64,000 bases of DNA. It comes from Rhizobium sp. N324. GTDB taxonomy: Bacteria > Pseudomonadota > Alphaproteobacteria > Rhizobiales > Rhizobiaceae. Shown here piece after piece: positions 42,529-50,901 of the stretch (position 1 is the stretch's first letter; every line of letters starts with the position of its first letter). The DNA lies in the NCBI RefSeq assembly GCF_001664485.1, contig NZ_CP013630.1, forward strand, positions 313,001 to 377,000. The letters run 5' to 3'. The notes below the pieces were generated by a model. The model had not been told where the DNA came from. It saw nothing but the letters and a program-made list of their open reading frames with translations, and ran no database searches. Position numbers and translations under genes: made by a program.

Positions 42529-42564
42529 TTGCATTCGCGCCGCGCCCCGGCGCGAATGCAATTT
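42529..42564 (+). terminator. Rho-independent terminator after uppP
   Basis: TTGCATTCGCGCC (42529-42541) pairs perfectly with GGCGCGAATGCAA (42549-42561) around a 7-base loop, followed by a short TTT. It lies 15 bases after the uppP stop. Confidence 0.8.
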
Positions 42565-42730
42565 GCCGCGTCGAGCTTGCGGGCAGGCATGCGATTGCCA
42601 GCTGAGGGCGCCGTCAGATAACAATAAAAAGAGGTAGGTGCCTGCTGCTGTTTTGAAGCGGGCAAGACCGGGCGTTCATTATGGAGCGTCCTGCTTCAGG
42701 CGCTCCGACCGCTACGTGTCTTTATGAAAG

Positions 42731-42754
42731 ATGCCGGCGGGAGGCCGGCCTTTC
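42731..42754 (-). terminator. Hairpin after the small secreted-protein gene
   Basis: GCCGGC at 42733-42738 and 42744-42749 form a GC-rich stem, flanked by A- and T-rich bases on each side (CTTTC on the minus-strand exit). It is immediately downstream of the stop at 42756. Confidence 0.5.
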
Positions 42755-42755
42755 G

Positions 42756-42908
42756 TCAATGGCTGATCGAAGCCGTCGAGCAAGGATCGACGCCGTAGGC
42801 CGGCGAACAGCCGCCCTTCACTGCTGCGACCGAGCCGGACGCAACGAAGGAGCCTGCGAGGATAACCAGCGCCGCACACGCAAACAGGAGCGCGATTGAC
42901 TTGCCCAT
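42756..42908 (-). CDS. Small secreted or membrane-anchored protein
   Basis: A 50-residue protein. Residues 3-28 form a hydrophobic segment (SIALLFACAALVILAGSFVA) that may be a signal peptide or membrane anchor, followed by a short tail with two Cys (GGCSPAYGVDPCST) that could form a disulfide in the periplasm. AAAGG lies upstream of the ATG, and a hairpin follows the stop. I recognise no family. Support is moderate because it is so short. Confidence 0.5.
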   Translation of the reverse strand: MGKSIALLFACAALVILAGSFVASGSVAAVKGGCSPAYGVDPCSTASISH

Positions 42909-43130
42909 CGAGAAATGCCTTTCACAGTGATTGCCGCACGCGATCCCAAGCGTTGAGTCCGTTGGAAGACGCGCGGGCTTGGTAGTCAGTGGAATGGCAA
43001 ATAGCAATAAACGTTCCTGCTAAATTTGGCGTTAATTCCACAAAATTTCCGATGCGTCTTTTATGCAACGGCACTTGGTCTGACTGGCACAACAACATTT
43101 CAAACTTGCGCCGGCTTTGCTTGAACCGGC

Positions 43131-43167
43131 AAAAGAAAACGCCGTCCGCGGCATGCGCGAACGGCGT
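43131..43167 (-). terminator. Rho-independent terminator of the pmtA-pyrF gene group
   Basis: On the minus strand ACGCCGTTCGCG pairs with CCGCGGACGGCGT (one bulge or mismatch) and is followed by TTTTCTTTT. It lies 25 bases after the stop of the NDUFA9-like gene. Confidence 0.85.
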
Positions 43168-43191
43168 CGTTCCGACGGTTCAACAAATTGG

Positions 43192-44172
43192 TCAGGCGGC
43201 CTTGCCGGTGCCGGTATACTGGCCGTGCGGACGATAATGCACAAGATAGGAGCCGAGCACCGATGCGGCCATGGTCGGCGCAATGCCGAGGCCCTGCAAC
43301 GTACGACCTTCCGCCTCGGCCGCAGCGGAAACGATGTTGTCGTGCTTCAGCATGCGCACCTGATCCGGCGTGACCGGCGGCGTTATGAAGGGGATCAGCG
43401 ACGCGATGCTGCCGATCATCGACGCTATACCGAAGGGCAGGGAGACCAGCGGGTTTTTGCGGCACGTCACCTTCAGCATCGTCTCGAGACATTCGCGGAA
43501 GCTCAGCACCTCGGGCCCGCCAAGCTCATAGACCTTGCCACCGGCGACCTTGCCGTCGACGGCGCGGGCGACGGCCTCGGCGACATCCTCGACATAGACG
43601 GGTTGGAATTTCGTTTTGCCGCCGCCGATGAGCGGCAGGACCGGCGACATGCGGGCCATGTCGGCAAACTTGTTAAAGAAGCTGTCCTCCGGGCCGAAGA
43701 CGATCGACGGGCGGAAGATCACCGCATCGGGCTTGACGGAGAGTATGGCGGTTTCGGCGCGGCCCTTGGTGCGGCCATAGCCGGACTCGGACTGGGCATT
43801 GGCGCCGATGGCTGAAATATGGGCGAGCGTGGCGCCAACGCCGCGTGCCGCTTCAGCAACCGCGCGCGCGCCGAATTCCTGCACGGCGTCGAAGGTGTTG
43901 CGGCCGGTCTCGTGCAGAATGCCGACGCAGTTGACGACATGATCGGCACCGTCGACGGCGCGGTCGATCGAATTGCGATAACGCAGGTTTGCCTGGACGA
44001 AGGAGATCTGCCCGACATTGCCGAGCGGCTGCAGGAAACCGGCGAGATCGGGACGGCGCACGGCGACGCGGATGCGATAGCCGCGTTTGGCGAGCGCCCG
44101 AACGACGTGCCTGCCCACGAAGCCGGACCCTCCGAACACGGTGACGAGCGGCGGCAGGTTGGCAAGGGTCAT
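43192..44172 (-). CDS. NDUFA9-like atypical SDR (complex I NDUFA9 subunit family)
   Basis: A 326-residue protein with the nucleotide-binding FGGSGFVGRHVVRALAKRG at the start, then HISAIGANAQSESGYGRTKGRAE, IFRPSIVFGPEDSFFNKFA and YVEDVAEAVARA. These are typical of the NDUFA9-like branch that usually lacks dehydrogenase activity. It may be a ubiquinone- or respiratory-chain-related NAD(P)H binder. GAGGAA lies before ATG 44172. It is last in a group of minus-strand genes and is followed by a terminator. Confidence 0.9.
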   Translation of the reverse strand: MTLANLPPLVTVFGGSGFVGRHVVRALAKRGYRIRVAVRRPDLAGFLQPLGNVGQISFVQANLRYRNSIDRAVDGADHVVNCVGILHETGRNTFDAVQEFGARAVAEAARGVGATLAHISAIGANAQSESGYGRTKGRAETAILSVKPDAVIFRPSIVFGPEDSFFNKFADMARMSPVLPLIGGGKTKFQPVYVEDVAEAVARAVDGKVAGGKVYELGGPEVLSFRECLETMLKVTCRKNPLVSLPFGIASMIGSIASLIPFITPPVTPDQVRMLKHDNIVSAAAEAEGRTLQGLGIAPTMAASVLGSYLVHYRPHGQYTGTGKAA

Positions 44173-44315
44173 GGCAGGTTCCTCGAAAGGCTTGGCAGGA
44201 TGCTGTATCGGCACCGTCTTAGCCCAATCCCGGCGCGACGGGAAGGCCTCTCGCACCGTCAGTTTTTGCGAATGCGAACTCGCCTGACGCATCGTGCGAA
44301 AGGACGCATGGCGCT

Positions 44316-44603
44316 CTAGATGCCTTCGACGACGACCATCTCCGCATCCGCCACTTCCTGGCGGATTTTGGCGGCGATCTGGTATTCCGGTGAATTGTAG
44401 CAGTCGACCGCATGCTGCATCGAGGGGAATTCGATCACCACGTTGCGGGCGCGCGCCTTGCCCTCGAGTTCGGTCAAGGCGCCGCCGCGTGCCAGGAAAT
44501 TTGCGCCGTATTTTTCGAAGGCGGGCTTCGCCGCCGCCACATAATCCTTGTAGCGCTCGGCATCGCGAACATCGACGCGGGCGATCCAATATCCCTTAGC
44601 CAT
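44316..44603 (-). CDS. DUF1330 domain protein
   Basis: A 95-residue protein of the DUF1330 family (dimeric alpha-beta barrel, ferredoxin-like). It has the expected YWIARVDVRDAERYKDYVAAA start, the FLARGGALTELEG strand and FPSMQHAVDCYNSPEYQ. ATG 44603 has GGGAGAAG upstream. The function is unknown, and the fold suggests a small monooxygenase or binding protein. It lies 28 bases after pyrF. Confidence 0.92.
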   Translation of the reverse strand: MAKGYWIARVDVRDAERYKDYVAAAKPAFEKYGANFLARGGALTELEGKARARNVVIEFPSMQHAVDCYNSPEYQIAAKIRQEVADAEMVVVEGI

Positions 44604-44631
44604 GGTCTTCTCCCTTTTGCGTTGCTGTCTG

Positions 44632-45339
44632 TCAGCGGTTTGCCGGCCAGCGCGCGGCAACCATTTCGTTGAGCACGGCGCGAGCGGCATGCCGGGGATC
44701 GGGCGCCTTGACGATCGGCCGGGCAACGACGAGATGCGTCGCCCCCGCCTTCAGCGCATCGAACGGCGTCATCACCCGCTTCTGGTCGCCATGCTCGCTG
44801 CCCGTCGGGCGAATGCCGGGCGTGACGATCGCCATGTCGGGTCCGACGATCTCGCGCACCTCGGCCGCCTCGGCCGCCGAGCAGACGATGCCGCCCATGC
44901 CGGCGGCGCGCGCCTGCCCGGCGCGGCGCAGCACCAGGCTGTGCGGATCCTGGCTGTAGCCGGCGTCGGCAAGGTCTTCGGCATCCATCGAGGTCAGCAC
45001 GGTGACGCCGAGCAGGCAGAGGCCGGAGCCGGCGGCCGCCTCGACCGCGGCCTTCATCGCCTTGGGATAGGCATGCAGCGTCAGCATCGACATGCCCATC
45101 TTGGCAATGTTCTCGACGCCTGAGGCAACGGTGTTGTCGATGTCGAGCAGCTTCATGTCGAGGAAGATCTTCTTGCCGCTTGCCGCAAGATCGCGGGCAA
45201 ATTCCAGCCCGCCGGCAAAGACCAGCTGATAGCCGATCTTATAGAAGAGAATGTCGTCGCCGAGCATGGAAACCAGTTTTTCCGCTTCGCCGATCGTTGG
45301 AACATCCAGGCCGACGATCAGCCGCTCGCGTGCGTCCAT
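44632..45339 (-). CDS. pyrF: Orotidine 5'-phosphate decarboxylase
   Basis: A 235-residue TIM-barrel enzyme. The catalytic DxKxxDI motif is [14 protein letters not shown] at about residues 59-72, with the phosphate-binding end region [21 protein letters not shown] and [17 protein letters not shown]. It catalyses the last step of UMP synthesis. It lies six bases after the phosphatase-like gene and is part of a minus-strand operon with pmtA upstream. Confidence 0.96.
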   Translation of the reverse strand: MDARERLIVGLDVPTIGEAEKLVSMLGDDILFYKIGYQLVFAGGLEFARDLAASGKKIFLDMKLLDIDNTVASGVENIAKMGMSMLTLHAYPKAMKAAVEAAAGSGLCLLGVTVLTSMDAEDLADAGYSQDPHSLVLRRAGQARAAGMGGIVCSAAEAAEVREIVGPDMAIVTPGIRPTGSEHGDQKRVMTPFDALKAGATHLVVARPIVKAPDPRHAARAVLNEMVAARWPANR

Positions 45340-45345
45340 TTCAAG

Positions 45346-45927
45346 TCACCCCCGCCAGTCTTCGATGGGTGTCCAGTCGCATGTCAGGGCCAGATCCGCA
45401 AGGCCGAAAGCATAGAGATTGCCGCCGCCGCCCGGCTGGTCGCGGTCGCGGCCGATCGGTCTGCCGGCCAGGTGGCATTTGAGCAGCGTGCCGACGCCGC
45501 CATGGCCGACGAAGGCGATCGGGGCTGCCGCATCATGTGTGGCAAGAACGGTCTTCACCGCCGTAACGATGCGGGCCTGCGCGTCGACGGCGCGCTCCCA
45601 GCCTTTGAAGCTTTCTTCCGGATGGGCGAAGAACCAGTCGGCCGCTTCCTCGAATTGCGGCGGCGGCAGGAAGCCGGTGGCCGAACGGTCGTTCTCGTGC
45701 ATGCCGTGGACGATCTCGATCGTCACGCCGGAGGCTGCCGCCAGAATTTCGGCCGTCTCGATCGCCTTGGTCTCGTCGCTGGAGATGATGCGCCGCAATT
45801 GCCGCACCCAGCCGCTCTCGGCGGCTTTGCGCGCCCGCGCCGCGCCGAGATCGGAAAGCCCCCATTTCGGCACCGGCACATTGGCGTCGATCCTCACCTG
45901 CGGATGGGTGATATAGAGCCCGAACAT
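45346..45927 (-). CDS. Histidine phosphatase superfamily protein with altered motif
   Basis: A 193-residue phosphoglycerate-mutase-fold protein. The usual RHG at the first strand is replaced by THP (YITHPQV, residues 5-11), although the following WGLSDLGAARARKAAE, SSDETKAIETAEIL and the second catalytic His in FVGHGGVGTLL fit the family. It may be a phosphatase with an unusual active site or a non-catalytic relative. Its ATG overlaps the pmtA stop by one base (TGATG). Confidence 0.8.
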   Translation of the reverse strand: MFGLYITHPQVRIDANVPVPKWGLSDLGAARARKAAESGWVRQLRRIISSDETKAIETAEILAAASGVTIEIVHGMHENDRSATGFLPPPQFEEAADWFFAHPEESFKGWERAVDAQARIVTAVKTVLATHDAAAPIAFVGHGGVGTLLKCHLAGRPIGRDRDQPGGGGNLYAFGLADLALTCDWTPIEDWRG

Positions 45928-46526
45928 CAGCCGCGCCTGTAGATCCAGAGCTGCGCTGGCGGAATGTTGCGCATGACGAAGTCGAAATGCTGAATATGGT
46001 AGCGGTCGGGATTGGCGGCGATCGGCGAGATCGCGCCATAGGAGATCTGCACCACCGGCCGCCCCGGCGGCAGGCGGTCGAGCAGGCTTTCGAGCAGCGA
46101 GACGCGCATCGCCATCGGGAAGTTCAGGAGCGGAATGCAGGAGATGACACAATCGAACGTCCGGTCGCCGAATGCACCCAGCGTCGCCTGCAGATCGAAG
46201 GCATCGCCATTGATGAAGTGGACGCCGGGATAGGCGCGCTGCAGATGCTGGTGGAAATCCGTCGAATATTCGATCGCCACCAGATTGTCCGGCTTCACGC
46301 CGCGGCCGAGGATCGCCTTGGTGATGGCGCCCGTGCCCGGGCCAAGCTCCAGCACCGGCAGCCCGGAATGCATGTCGATGACGCTTGCCATGCGCTTGGC
46401 GGTGATCGACGAGGTCGGCACGATCGAGCCGACCGTCTTCGGCCCCTGCATCATGCCCCGGAAGAAACGAATTTCCTCATCGAATTTCTTGCCGAAGTGT
46501 TCCTTGACCTTGACCCTTAAGCGCAT
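45927..46526 (-). CDS. pmtA: Phosphatidylethanolamine N-methyltransferase, Sinorhizobium type
   Basis: A 199-residue SAM-dependent methyltransferase. Motif I is VLELGPGTGAITKAIL at about residues 58-73. The N-terminal RFFRGMMQGPKTVGSIVPTSS and the C-terminal HFDFVMRNIPPAQLWIYRR are characteristic of rhizobial PmtA. It methylates phosphatidylethanolamine three times to phosphatidylcholine at the inner membrane, important for plant-associated bacteria. It is the first gene of the operon with pyrF. Confidence 0.88.
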   Translation of the reverse strand: MRLRVKVKEHFGKKFDEEIRFFRGMMQGPKTVGSIVPTSSITAKRMASVIDMHSGLPVLELGPGTGAITKAILGRGVKPDNLVAIEYSTDFHQHLQRAYPGVHFINGDAFDLQATLGAFGDRTFDCVISCIPLLNFPMAMRVSLLESLLDRLPPGRPVVQISYGAISPIAANPDRYHIQHFDFVMRNIPPAQLWIYRRG

Positions 46527-46621
46527 TCTCCACCCATCCGCATGTTGATCGATTGTCTTAGTATGCCGCTTGTCGCTGTCGGGACAAGGATTTTCGCAAC
46601 AAGGACATCGGCATCAACAAC

Positions 46622-47533
46622 TCATGCGGCTTTCGGCGCCGATCGCGGCACGAGACCGGCAAGCCTTTGGCTGAGATGCTCGGCGTCGACAGGCGCGCGC
46701 AGCTTCTTGTCGGTATTGTCGAAATAGAGATAGACGTCGCGGCCCTTGTTGGACGCTGCGAGCGGCGCCAGCACCCGCGTCGCATTTTTCGGTTCTCCGC
46801 CGGTTGCCCAGGCGCGGACGCGTTCGGCCCATAGGTCGAGTGCCTCGTCCTCATAGCCGCTGACATAGAGTTGTTCGGAACCATGTAGGCGGCAATAAAC
46901 GAAATCGGCGGTGATATCCATCAGCAATGGCCATTCCACCGTGTCGGCGCAGACGAGGGCGACATTATGTCGCCGGAGCATCTCGATGAAGGCAGGAGAG
47001 CGGAAGCTGTCGTGGCGGATTTCCAGCGCGTGGCGGAGCGGCTGATCGCCGTCGCTTCGAAGCCAGGCGCGGCCTTTGACGTGCCCGTCATGCCGCTTGG
47101 CGAGTGCTTCAGCCGCATCGCGGTGCTGCGGCAGCAGCGCCAGGAAATTTTCGAAAAGATCGGGGTCGAAGGCCATGTTCGGCGGGAATTGCCAGAGGAT
47201 CGGCCCAAGCTTGGGGCCAAGCCGCAGCAGGCCGGAGGCGAGAAAATTGGCGAGCGCCGTCTCGATCTCGCGCAGCCGCAGCATATGGGTGATGAAGCGC
47301 GGCCCCTTGACCGCGAAGACGAAATTCTCGGGTGTTTCGTCGCGCCAGCGGCCGAAGCTGTCCGAACGCTGCAGGCTGTAGAAGGTGCCGTTGATCTCGA
47401 TCGACGGGAAGCGCCGGGCGGCATAGGAAAGTTCCTGCTTCTGCGGCAGGCCTTCCGGATAGAATTGGCCGCGCCAGGGCGCATAGGTCCAGCCGGATAC
47501 GCCGATGCGCACCGTTCCCGTCTTTTTCGTCAT
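46622..47533 (-). CDS. DUF72 family protein
   Basis: A 303-residue TIM-barrel DUF72 (YecE-like) protein. It starts VRIGVSGWTYAPWRGQFYPEGLPQ, includes SIEINGTFYSLQRSDSFGRW and LRHALEIRHDSF, and ends with YLYFDNTDKKLRAPVDAEHL. The family's function is unknown. It is downstream of dnaN on the same strand. Its ribosome site GGAGGA (47536-47541) falls in the 3' arm of an extended hairpin. Confidence 0.9.
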   Translation of the reverse strand: MTKKTGTVRIGVSGWTYAPWRGQFYPEGLPQKQELSYAARRFPSIEINGTFYSLQRSDSFGRWRDETPENFVFAVKGPRFITHMLRLREIETALANFLASGLLRLGPKLGPILWQFPPNMAFDPDLFENFLALLPQHRDAAEALAKRHDGHVKGRAWLRSDGDQPLRHALEIRHDSFRSPAFIEMLRRHNVALVCADTVEWPLLMDITADFVYCRLHGSEQLYVSGYEDEALDLWAERVRAWATGGEPKNATRVLAPLAASNKGRDVYLYFDNTDKKLRAPVDAEHLSQRLAGLVPRSAPKAA

Positions 47534-47539
47534 CGGATC

Positions 47540-47591
47540 CTCCGTTTTTACGGGAGGAGCAATCCTCCGCTTAACAGGAGGAAAAACGGAG
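47540..47591 (-). promoter_or_regulatory. Nested hairpin between dnaN and the DUF72 gene
   Basis: Outer arms CTCCGTTTTT (47540-47549) and AAAAACGGAG (47582-47591) are perfect inverted copies. Inside, CCTCC, GGAGG and CTCCTCC can pair in two alternative ways. The arm nearest the DUF72 gene contributes to its ribosome site, so the structure could limit its translation as well as end some dnaN transcripts. Confidence 0.6.
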
Positions 47592-47611
47592 CCGGGCGGC
47601 CTTCGTTCCCG

Positions 47612-48730
47612 TCAGACGCGCATCGGCATCAGCACGTAGAGCGCATCGTCGCCCGCCGTGTCGCGGATCAGCGTCGGCGAGCCGGCATCGGCCAGCAGGA
47701 AGATCGCTTGCTCGCCGGAAAGCTGCGCGGTGATGTCGAGCAGGTATTTGGCATTGAAGCCGATTTCCATCGCATCCGTATCGTAACCGACGGCGACTTC
47801 CTCGGTGGCGCTGCCGGAATCCGGATTGTTGACGGTCAGCATCAGCTGCCCTTCGGACAGTGCCAGCTTCACGGCGCGGCCTCGCTCGGACGAAATGGTG
47901 GAAACACGGTCGACGGCCTGCGCGAAGGTCGTGCAATCGACGCGCATTTCCTTGTCGTTGCCCGTCGGGATGACCCGCTGGTAATCCGGGAAGGTGCCGT
48001 CGATCAGCTTCGAGGTCATGACGATCGAGCCGATGGTCAGTCGGATCTTGGCATCGGAGACCTCGACGGTCACCGTCACCTCCGGATTGTCGACCAGCTT
48101 CTGCAATTCTCCCACAGTCTTGCGCGGAATGATGATGCCGGGCATGCCTTCCGAGCCGGAGGGCGCATCGACATCGGCGCGTGCCAGCCGGTGGCCGTCG
48201 GTGGCGACCGCCCTGAGCTTCAGGTCGCCATTGCTCTCGATCGTGTGGAAGAAGATGCCGTTGAGATAATAGCGCGTCTCCTCGGTCGAGATCGCAAACT
48301 GTGTGCGGTCGATCAGCATCTTCAGGTCGGTCGCCTTCAGCTTGAAGGAATGCGTGAAGGTGCCGGCGGTCAGATCGGGAAAGTCGGATTCCGGCAGGCA
48401 CTGCAGCGAGAATTTCGAGCGGCCGGACTGCACGGTCATCGAGCCGCCGTCGGTGCTGGTGGCGAGCAGCACTTCCGAGCCGTCGGGAAGCTTGCGCACG
48501 ATATCGTAGAGAAGATGGGCCGGAACGGTGGTGGCGCCTGCTTGTTCGACGCTGGCCGGCGTCGCCTCGGTGATTTCGAGGTCGAGGTCGGTCGCCTTCA
48601 TGTCGAGGTTCTGGCCGTCGGCCTTCAGCAATACGTTGGACAGGATCGGGATCGTGTTGCGACGTTCGACCACGCGGTGCACGTGGTTCAGCGATTTCAA
48701 CAGGTTTGACCGCTCAATAGTAATACGCAT
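47612..48730 (-). CDS. dnaN: DNA polymerase III beta subunit (sliding clamp)
   Basis: A 372-residue beta clamp. It starts MRITIERSNLLKSLNHVHRVVERRNTIPIL (first domain), has the typical middle VIIPRKTVGELQKLVD and ends with the conserved C-terminal ALYVLMPMRV, which forms part of the partner-binding pocket. It forms a ring dimer holding DNA polymerase on DNA. No dnaA lies next to it, as expected in Rhizobiales. It is divergent from rsmI. Confidence 0.97.
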   Translation of the reverse strand: MRITIERSNLLKSLNHVHRVVERRNTIPILSNVLLKADGQNLDMKATDLDLEITEATPASVEQAGATTVPAHLLYDIVRKLPDGSEVLLATSTDGGSMTVQSGRSKFSLQCLPESDFPDLTAGTFTHSFKLKATDLKMLIDRTQFAISTEETRYYLNGIFFHTIESNGDLKLRAVATDGHRLARADVDAPSGSEGMPGIIIPRKTVGELQKLVDNPEVTVTVEVSDAKIRLTIGSIVMTSKLIDGTFPDYQRVIPTGNDKEMRVDCTTFAQAVDRVSTISSERGRAVKLALSEGQLMLTVNNPDSGSATEEVAVGYDTDAMEIGFNAKYLLDITAQLSGEQAIFLLADAGSPTLIRDTAGDDALYVLMPMRV

Positions 48731-48978
48731 GGAATGCTACCGCTTTCGACCGTGACTGTCCGGGCGCATCGAGCACCCGAAGAATGCTTTCCCGGCCTGA
48801 GACCGGAGGAGTGGACGGGCAAAATGGCAGACTTCAGCATCGGATTGCAAGAGGCATGGAGAGCCAAGCGCCTGCATTTGCGGTTTTCCCGGGCAATTCT
48901 CACAGAAATCCGAACCCTTGCCGAAGCCGTGCCGCTCGCCCATAAAGGCGCGACGACGGCGGGACGAAAGCAAATGGC

Positions 48979-49896
48979 ATGAATGAGGAAACGACAGAGC
49001 AGGCCGCCACCCGGCGAAGCTTCCGCCTGCACAATATGGCGGTACCGGCGCGGCCGCTGGAACCGGCGCTCTATCTGGTCGCCACCCCGATCGGCAATCT
49101 CGGCGATATCACGCTGCGGGCGCTGGAAACACTGGCCGGCGCCGATGTGCTCGCTTGCGAGGATACGCGCGTCACCCGTGTGCTGCTCGACCGCTACGGC
49201 ATCCAGAACCGCCCCTTCGCCTATCACGAATACAATGCCGACGAGGCCGGCCCGCGGCTCCTCCAGGCGCTGGAGGCCGGCCGCTCGGTGGCACTGGTGT
49301 CGGATGCCGGCACGCCGCTGGTCTCCGATCCCGGCTATCGGCTGGCGCAGCAGGCGATTACGGCAGGTTACCGCGTCATTCCCATTCCCGGCGCCTCGGC
49401 TCCGCTTGCAGCCCTTGTCGGCTCCGGCCTGCCGAACGACGCCTTTCTGTTCGCCGGCTTCCTGCCGGTCAAGGACAAGGCCCGCCGCGACCGTCTCGGC
49501 GAACTTGCCGCGGCCCCCGCGACACTGATCTTCTTTGAATCGCCGCATCGCATCGGCGCCACGCTTCTTGCAGCCGCCGACGTGCTGGGCAGCGCCCGGC
49601 CGGCCTCCGTCTGCCGCGAGCTGACCAAGACCTATGAGGAGTTCCGCCGCGGCACGCTTGGCGAGCTCGCCGCGCATTACCGGGAGGTGGACAACGTCAA
49701 GGGCGAGATCGTCCTCGTCGTCGGCCCGCCGGAACCGGTGGAAACGCCGGAGGCCGATGTCGAGGCCGTGCTGGCCGATCTCGCGAAAACCATGCCGACG
49801 GCCAAGGCCGCGACCGAGGCGGCCCGTCTCACCGGCCTGCCGCGCAAGGTGCTCTACCAGCGCCTGCTGGAGCTGAAGGGCGCCGATGGGCGATAG
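48979..49896 (+). CDS. rsmI: 16S rRNA (cytidine-1402-2'-O)-methyltransferase
   Basis: A 305-residue tetrapyrrole-methylase-fold enzyme. Motifs are LYLVATPIGNLGDITLRAL near the start, LACEDTRVTRVLLDRYGI, SLVSDAGTPLVSDPGYRL, PIPGASAPLAALVGSGL and FFESPHRIGATL. It modifies C1402 in 16S rRNA with SAM. It overlaps yraN by 11 bases, so the two are translationally linked. The upstream 248 bases to dnaN hold no supported gene. Confidence 0.95.
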   Translation: MNEETTEQAATRRSFRLHNMAVPARPLEPALYLVATPIGNLGDITLRALETLAGADVLACEDTRVTRVLLDRYGIQNRPFAYHEYNADEAGPRLLQALEAGRSVALVSDAGTPLVSDPGYRLAQQAITAGYRVIPIPGASAPLAALVGSGLPNDAFLFAGFLPVKDKARRDRLGELAAAPATLIFFESPHRIGATLLAAADVLGSARPASVCRELTKTYEEFRRGTLGELAAHYREVDNVKGEIVLVVGPPEPVETPEADVEAVLADLAKTMPTAKAATEAARLTGLPRKVLYQRLLELKGADGR

Positions 49897-50254
49897 CGAT
49901 CTCACCGCCTTGAAAAGGAAGGCGCTGCGCCGCGGCCTGATGTCGGAATATGTCGCCGCCGTCTTTCTGATGCTGAAGGGTTACCGCATCCTGGCGCTGC
50001 GCCACCGCACCCGGCTCGGCGAGATCGATATTATTGCCCGCAAGGGCGATCTCGCCGTCTTCGTCGAGGTCAAGGCCCGCCATGGCGAGGCGGCGGCCAT
50101 CGACGCCGTCTCCGCCGCCGCCCAGAAGCGCATACGGGCGGCAAGCGATCTCTGGCTCGCCCGCCAGCCGGATCAGGCCCGGCTTTCCCAGCGTTATGAT
50201 ATCGTCGCGGTGATGCCGGGCCGGCTGCCGCGTCATTTCCTTGACGCCTTCTGA
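49886..50254 (+). CDS. yraN: YraN family endonuclease-like protein (UPF0102)
   Basis: A 122-residue protein with a restriction-endonuclease-like fold: YVAAVFLMLKGYRILALRHRTRLGEIDIIARKGDLAVFVEVKAR contains the GEID...EVK catalytic pattern. It ends RYDIVAVMPGRLPRHFLDAF. Its biological role is not settled. The gene starts inside the end of rsmI, the arrangement seen in many proteobacteria. Confidence 0.93.
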   Translation: MGDSDLTALKRKALRRGLMSEYVAAVFLMLKGYRILALRHRTRLGEIDIIARKGDLAVFVEVKARHGEAAAIDAVSAAAQKRIRAASDLWLARQPDQARLSQRYDIVAVMPGRLPRHFLDAF

Positions 50255-50371
50255 CCTGGTTTCAACCCATCGCTGTCCCGATCGTTAAACTTTTAGTTCC
50301 CGCGTGAACCAGGTTCTTACGACTGTCTGTTACCCAAATCTCGGTTGGGATAAAGATTTGGGGGGTGTTTC

Positions 50372-50875
50372 ATGGCCTGGAAGCTGATGCTTGCAAGTGC
50401 GGTCGCCATGGCCGCGCGCTCGGTGCCTTATGCCGTGGCGAAGCCGGCCGGCAAATCCTTCGTCGCGCATGCAAGCGATCTCTTGCCGCTGAAATCGACG
50501 CCGATCAACCCGGACTGGATTATCAGCGGCAATCCGCAGGCCCGCACCGCCGAACATTCGCGCGGTCATGACGAGGCCTCGCTGACGGCGATCTGGGACT
50601 GCACATCAGGCGAATTCCGCTGGTATTTCGGCTGGGACGAGACCGTGATGATCCTCGAAGGCGAGGTCCATATCACCGCCGAGGACGGCACCGAACGCAC
50701 GCTCTGCGCCGGCGACGTCGCCTTTTTCGCCGGCGGAACCTGGGCGAGCTGGCGGGTCGATACCTATGTCCGCAAGGTCGCCTTCCTGCGCAAGCCTTTC
50801 CCCAAGCCACTGGCGATCGCCTATCGCCTGCGCAACATGCTGCGCAACGGCGGCAATCAGGGCATCGCCGCCTGA
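50372..50875 (+). CDS. Cupin domain protein
   Basis: A 167-residue protein with an N-terminal hydrophobic stretch and a cupin_3-type domain (DCTSGEFRWYFGWDETVMILEGEVHITAEDG, then DVAFFAGGTWASWRVDTYVRKVAFL). It resembles the EutQ-like cupins but has few metal-binding His, so catalysis is uncertain. It follows yraN with a 117-base gap and is convergent with the LacI gene. Confidence 0.85.
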   Translation: MAWKLMLASAVAMAARSVPYAVAKPAGKSFVAHASDLLPLKSTPINPDWIISGNPQARTAEHSRGHDEASLTAIWDCTSGEFRWYFGWDETVMILEGEVHITAEDGTERTLCAGDVAFFAGGTWASWRVDTYVRKVAFLRKPFPKPLAIAYRLRNMLRNGGNQGIAA

Positions 50876-50901
50876 AAAGCGCCGCCGGCCATCATGCGCG
50901 G

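Noticed and set aside
48734..48982. 82-codon plus-strand frame before rsmI
   Set aside because: No ribosome site or family pattern. It spans the dnaN-rsmI promoter region and overlaps the rsmI start.
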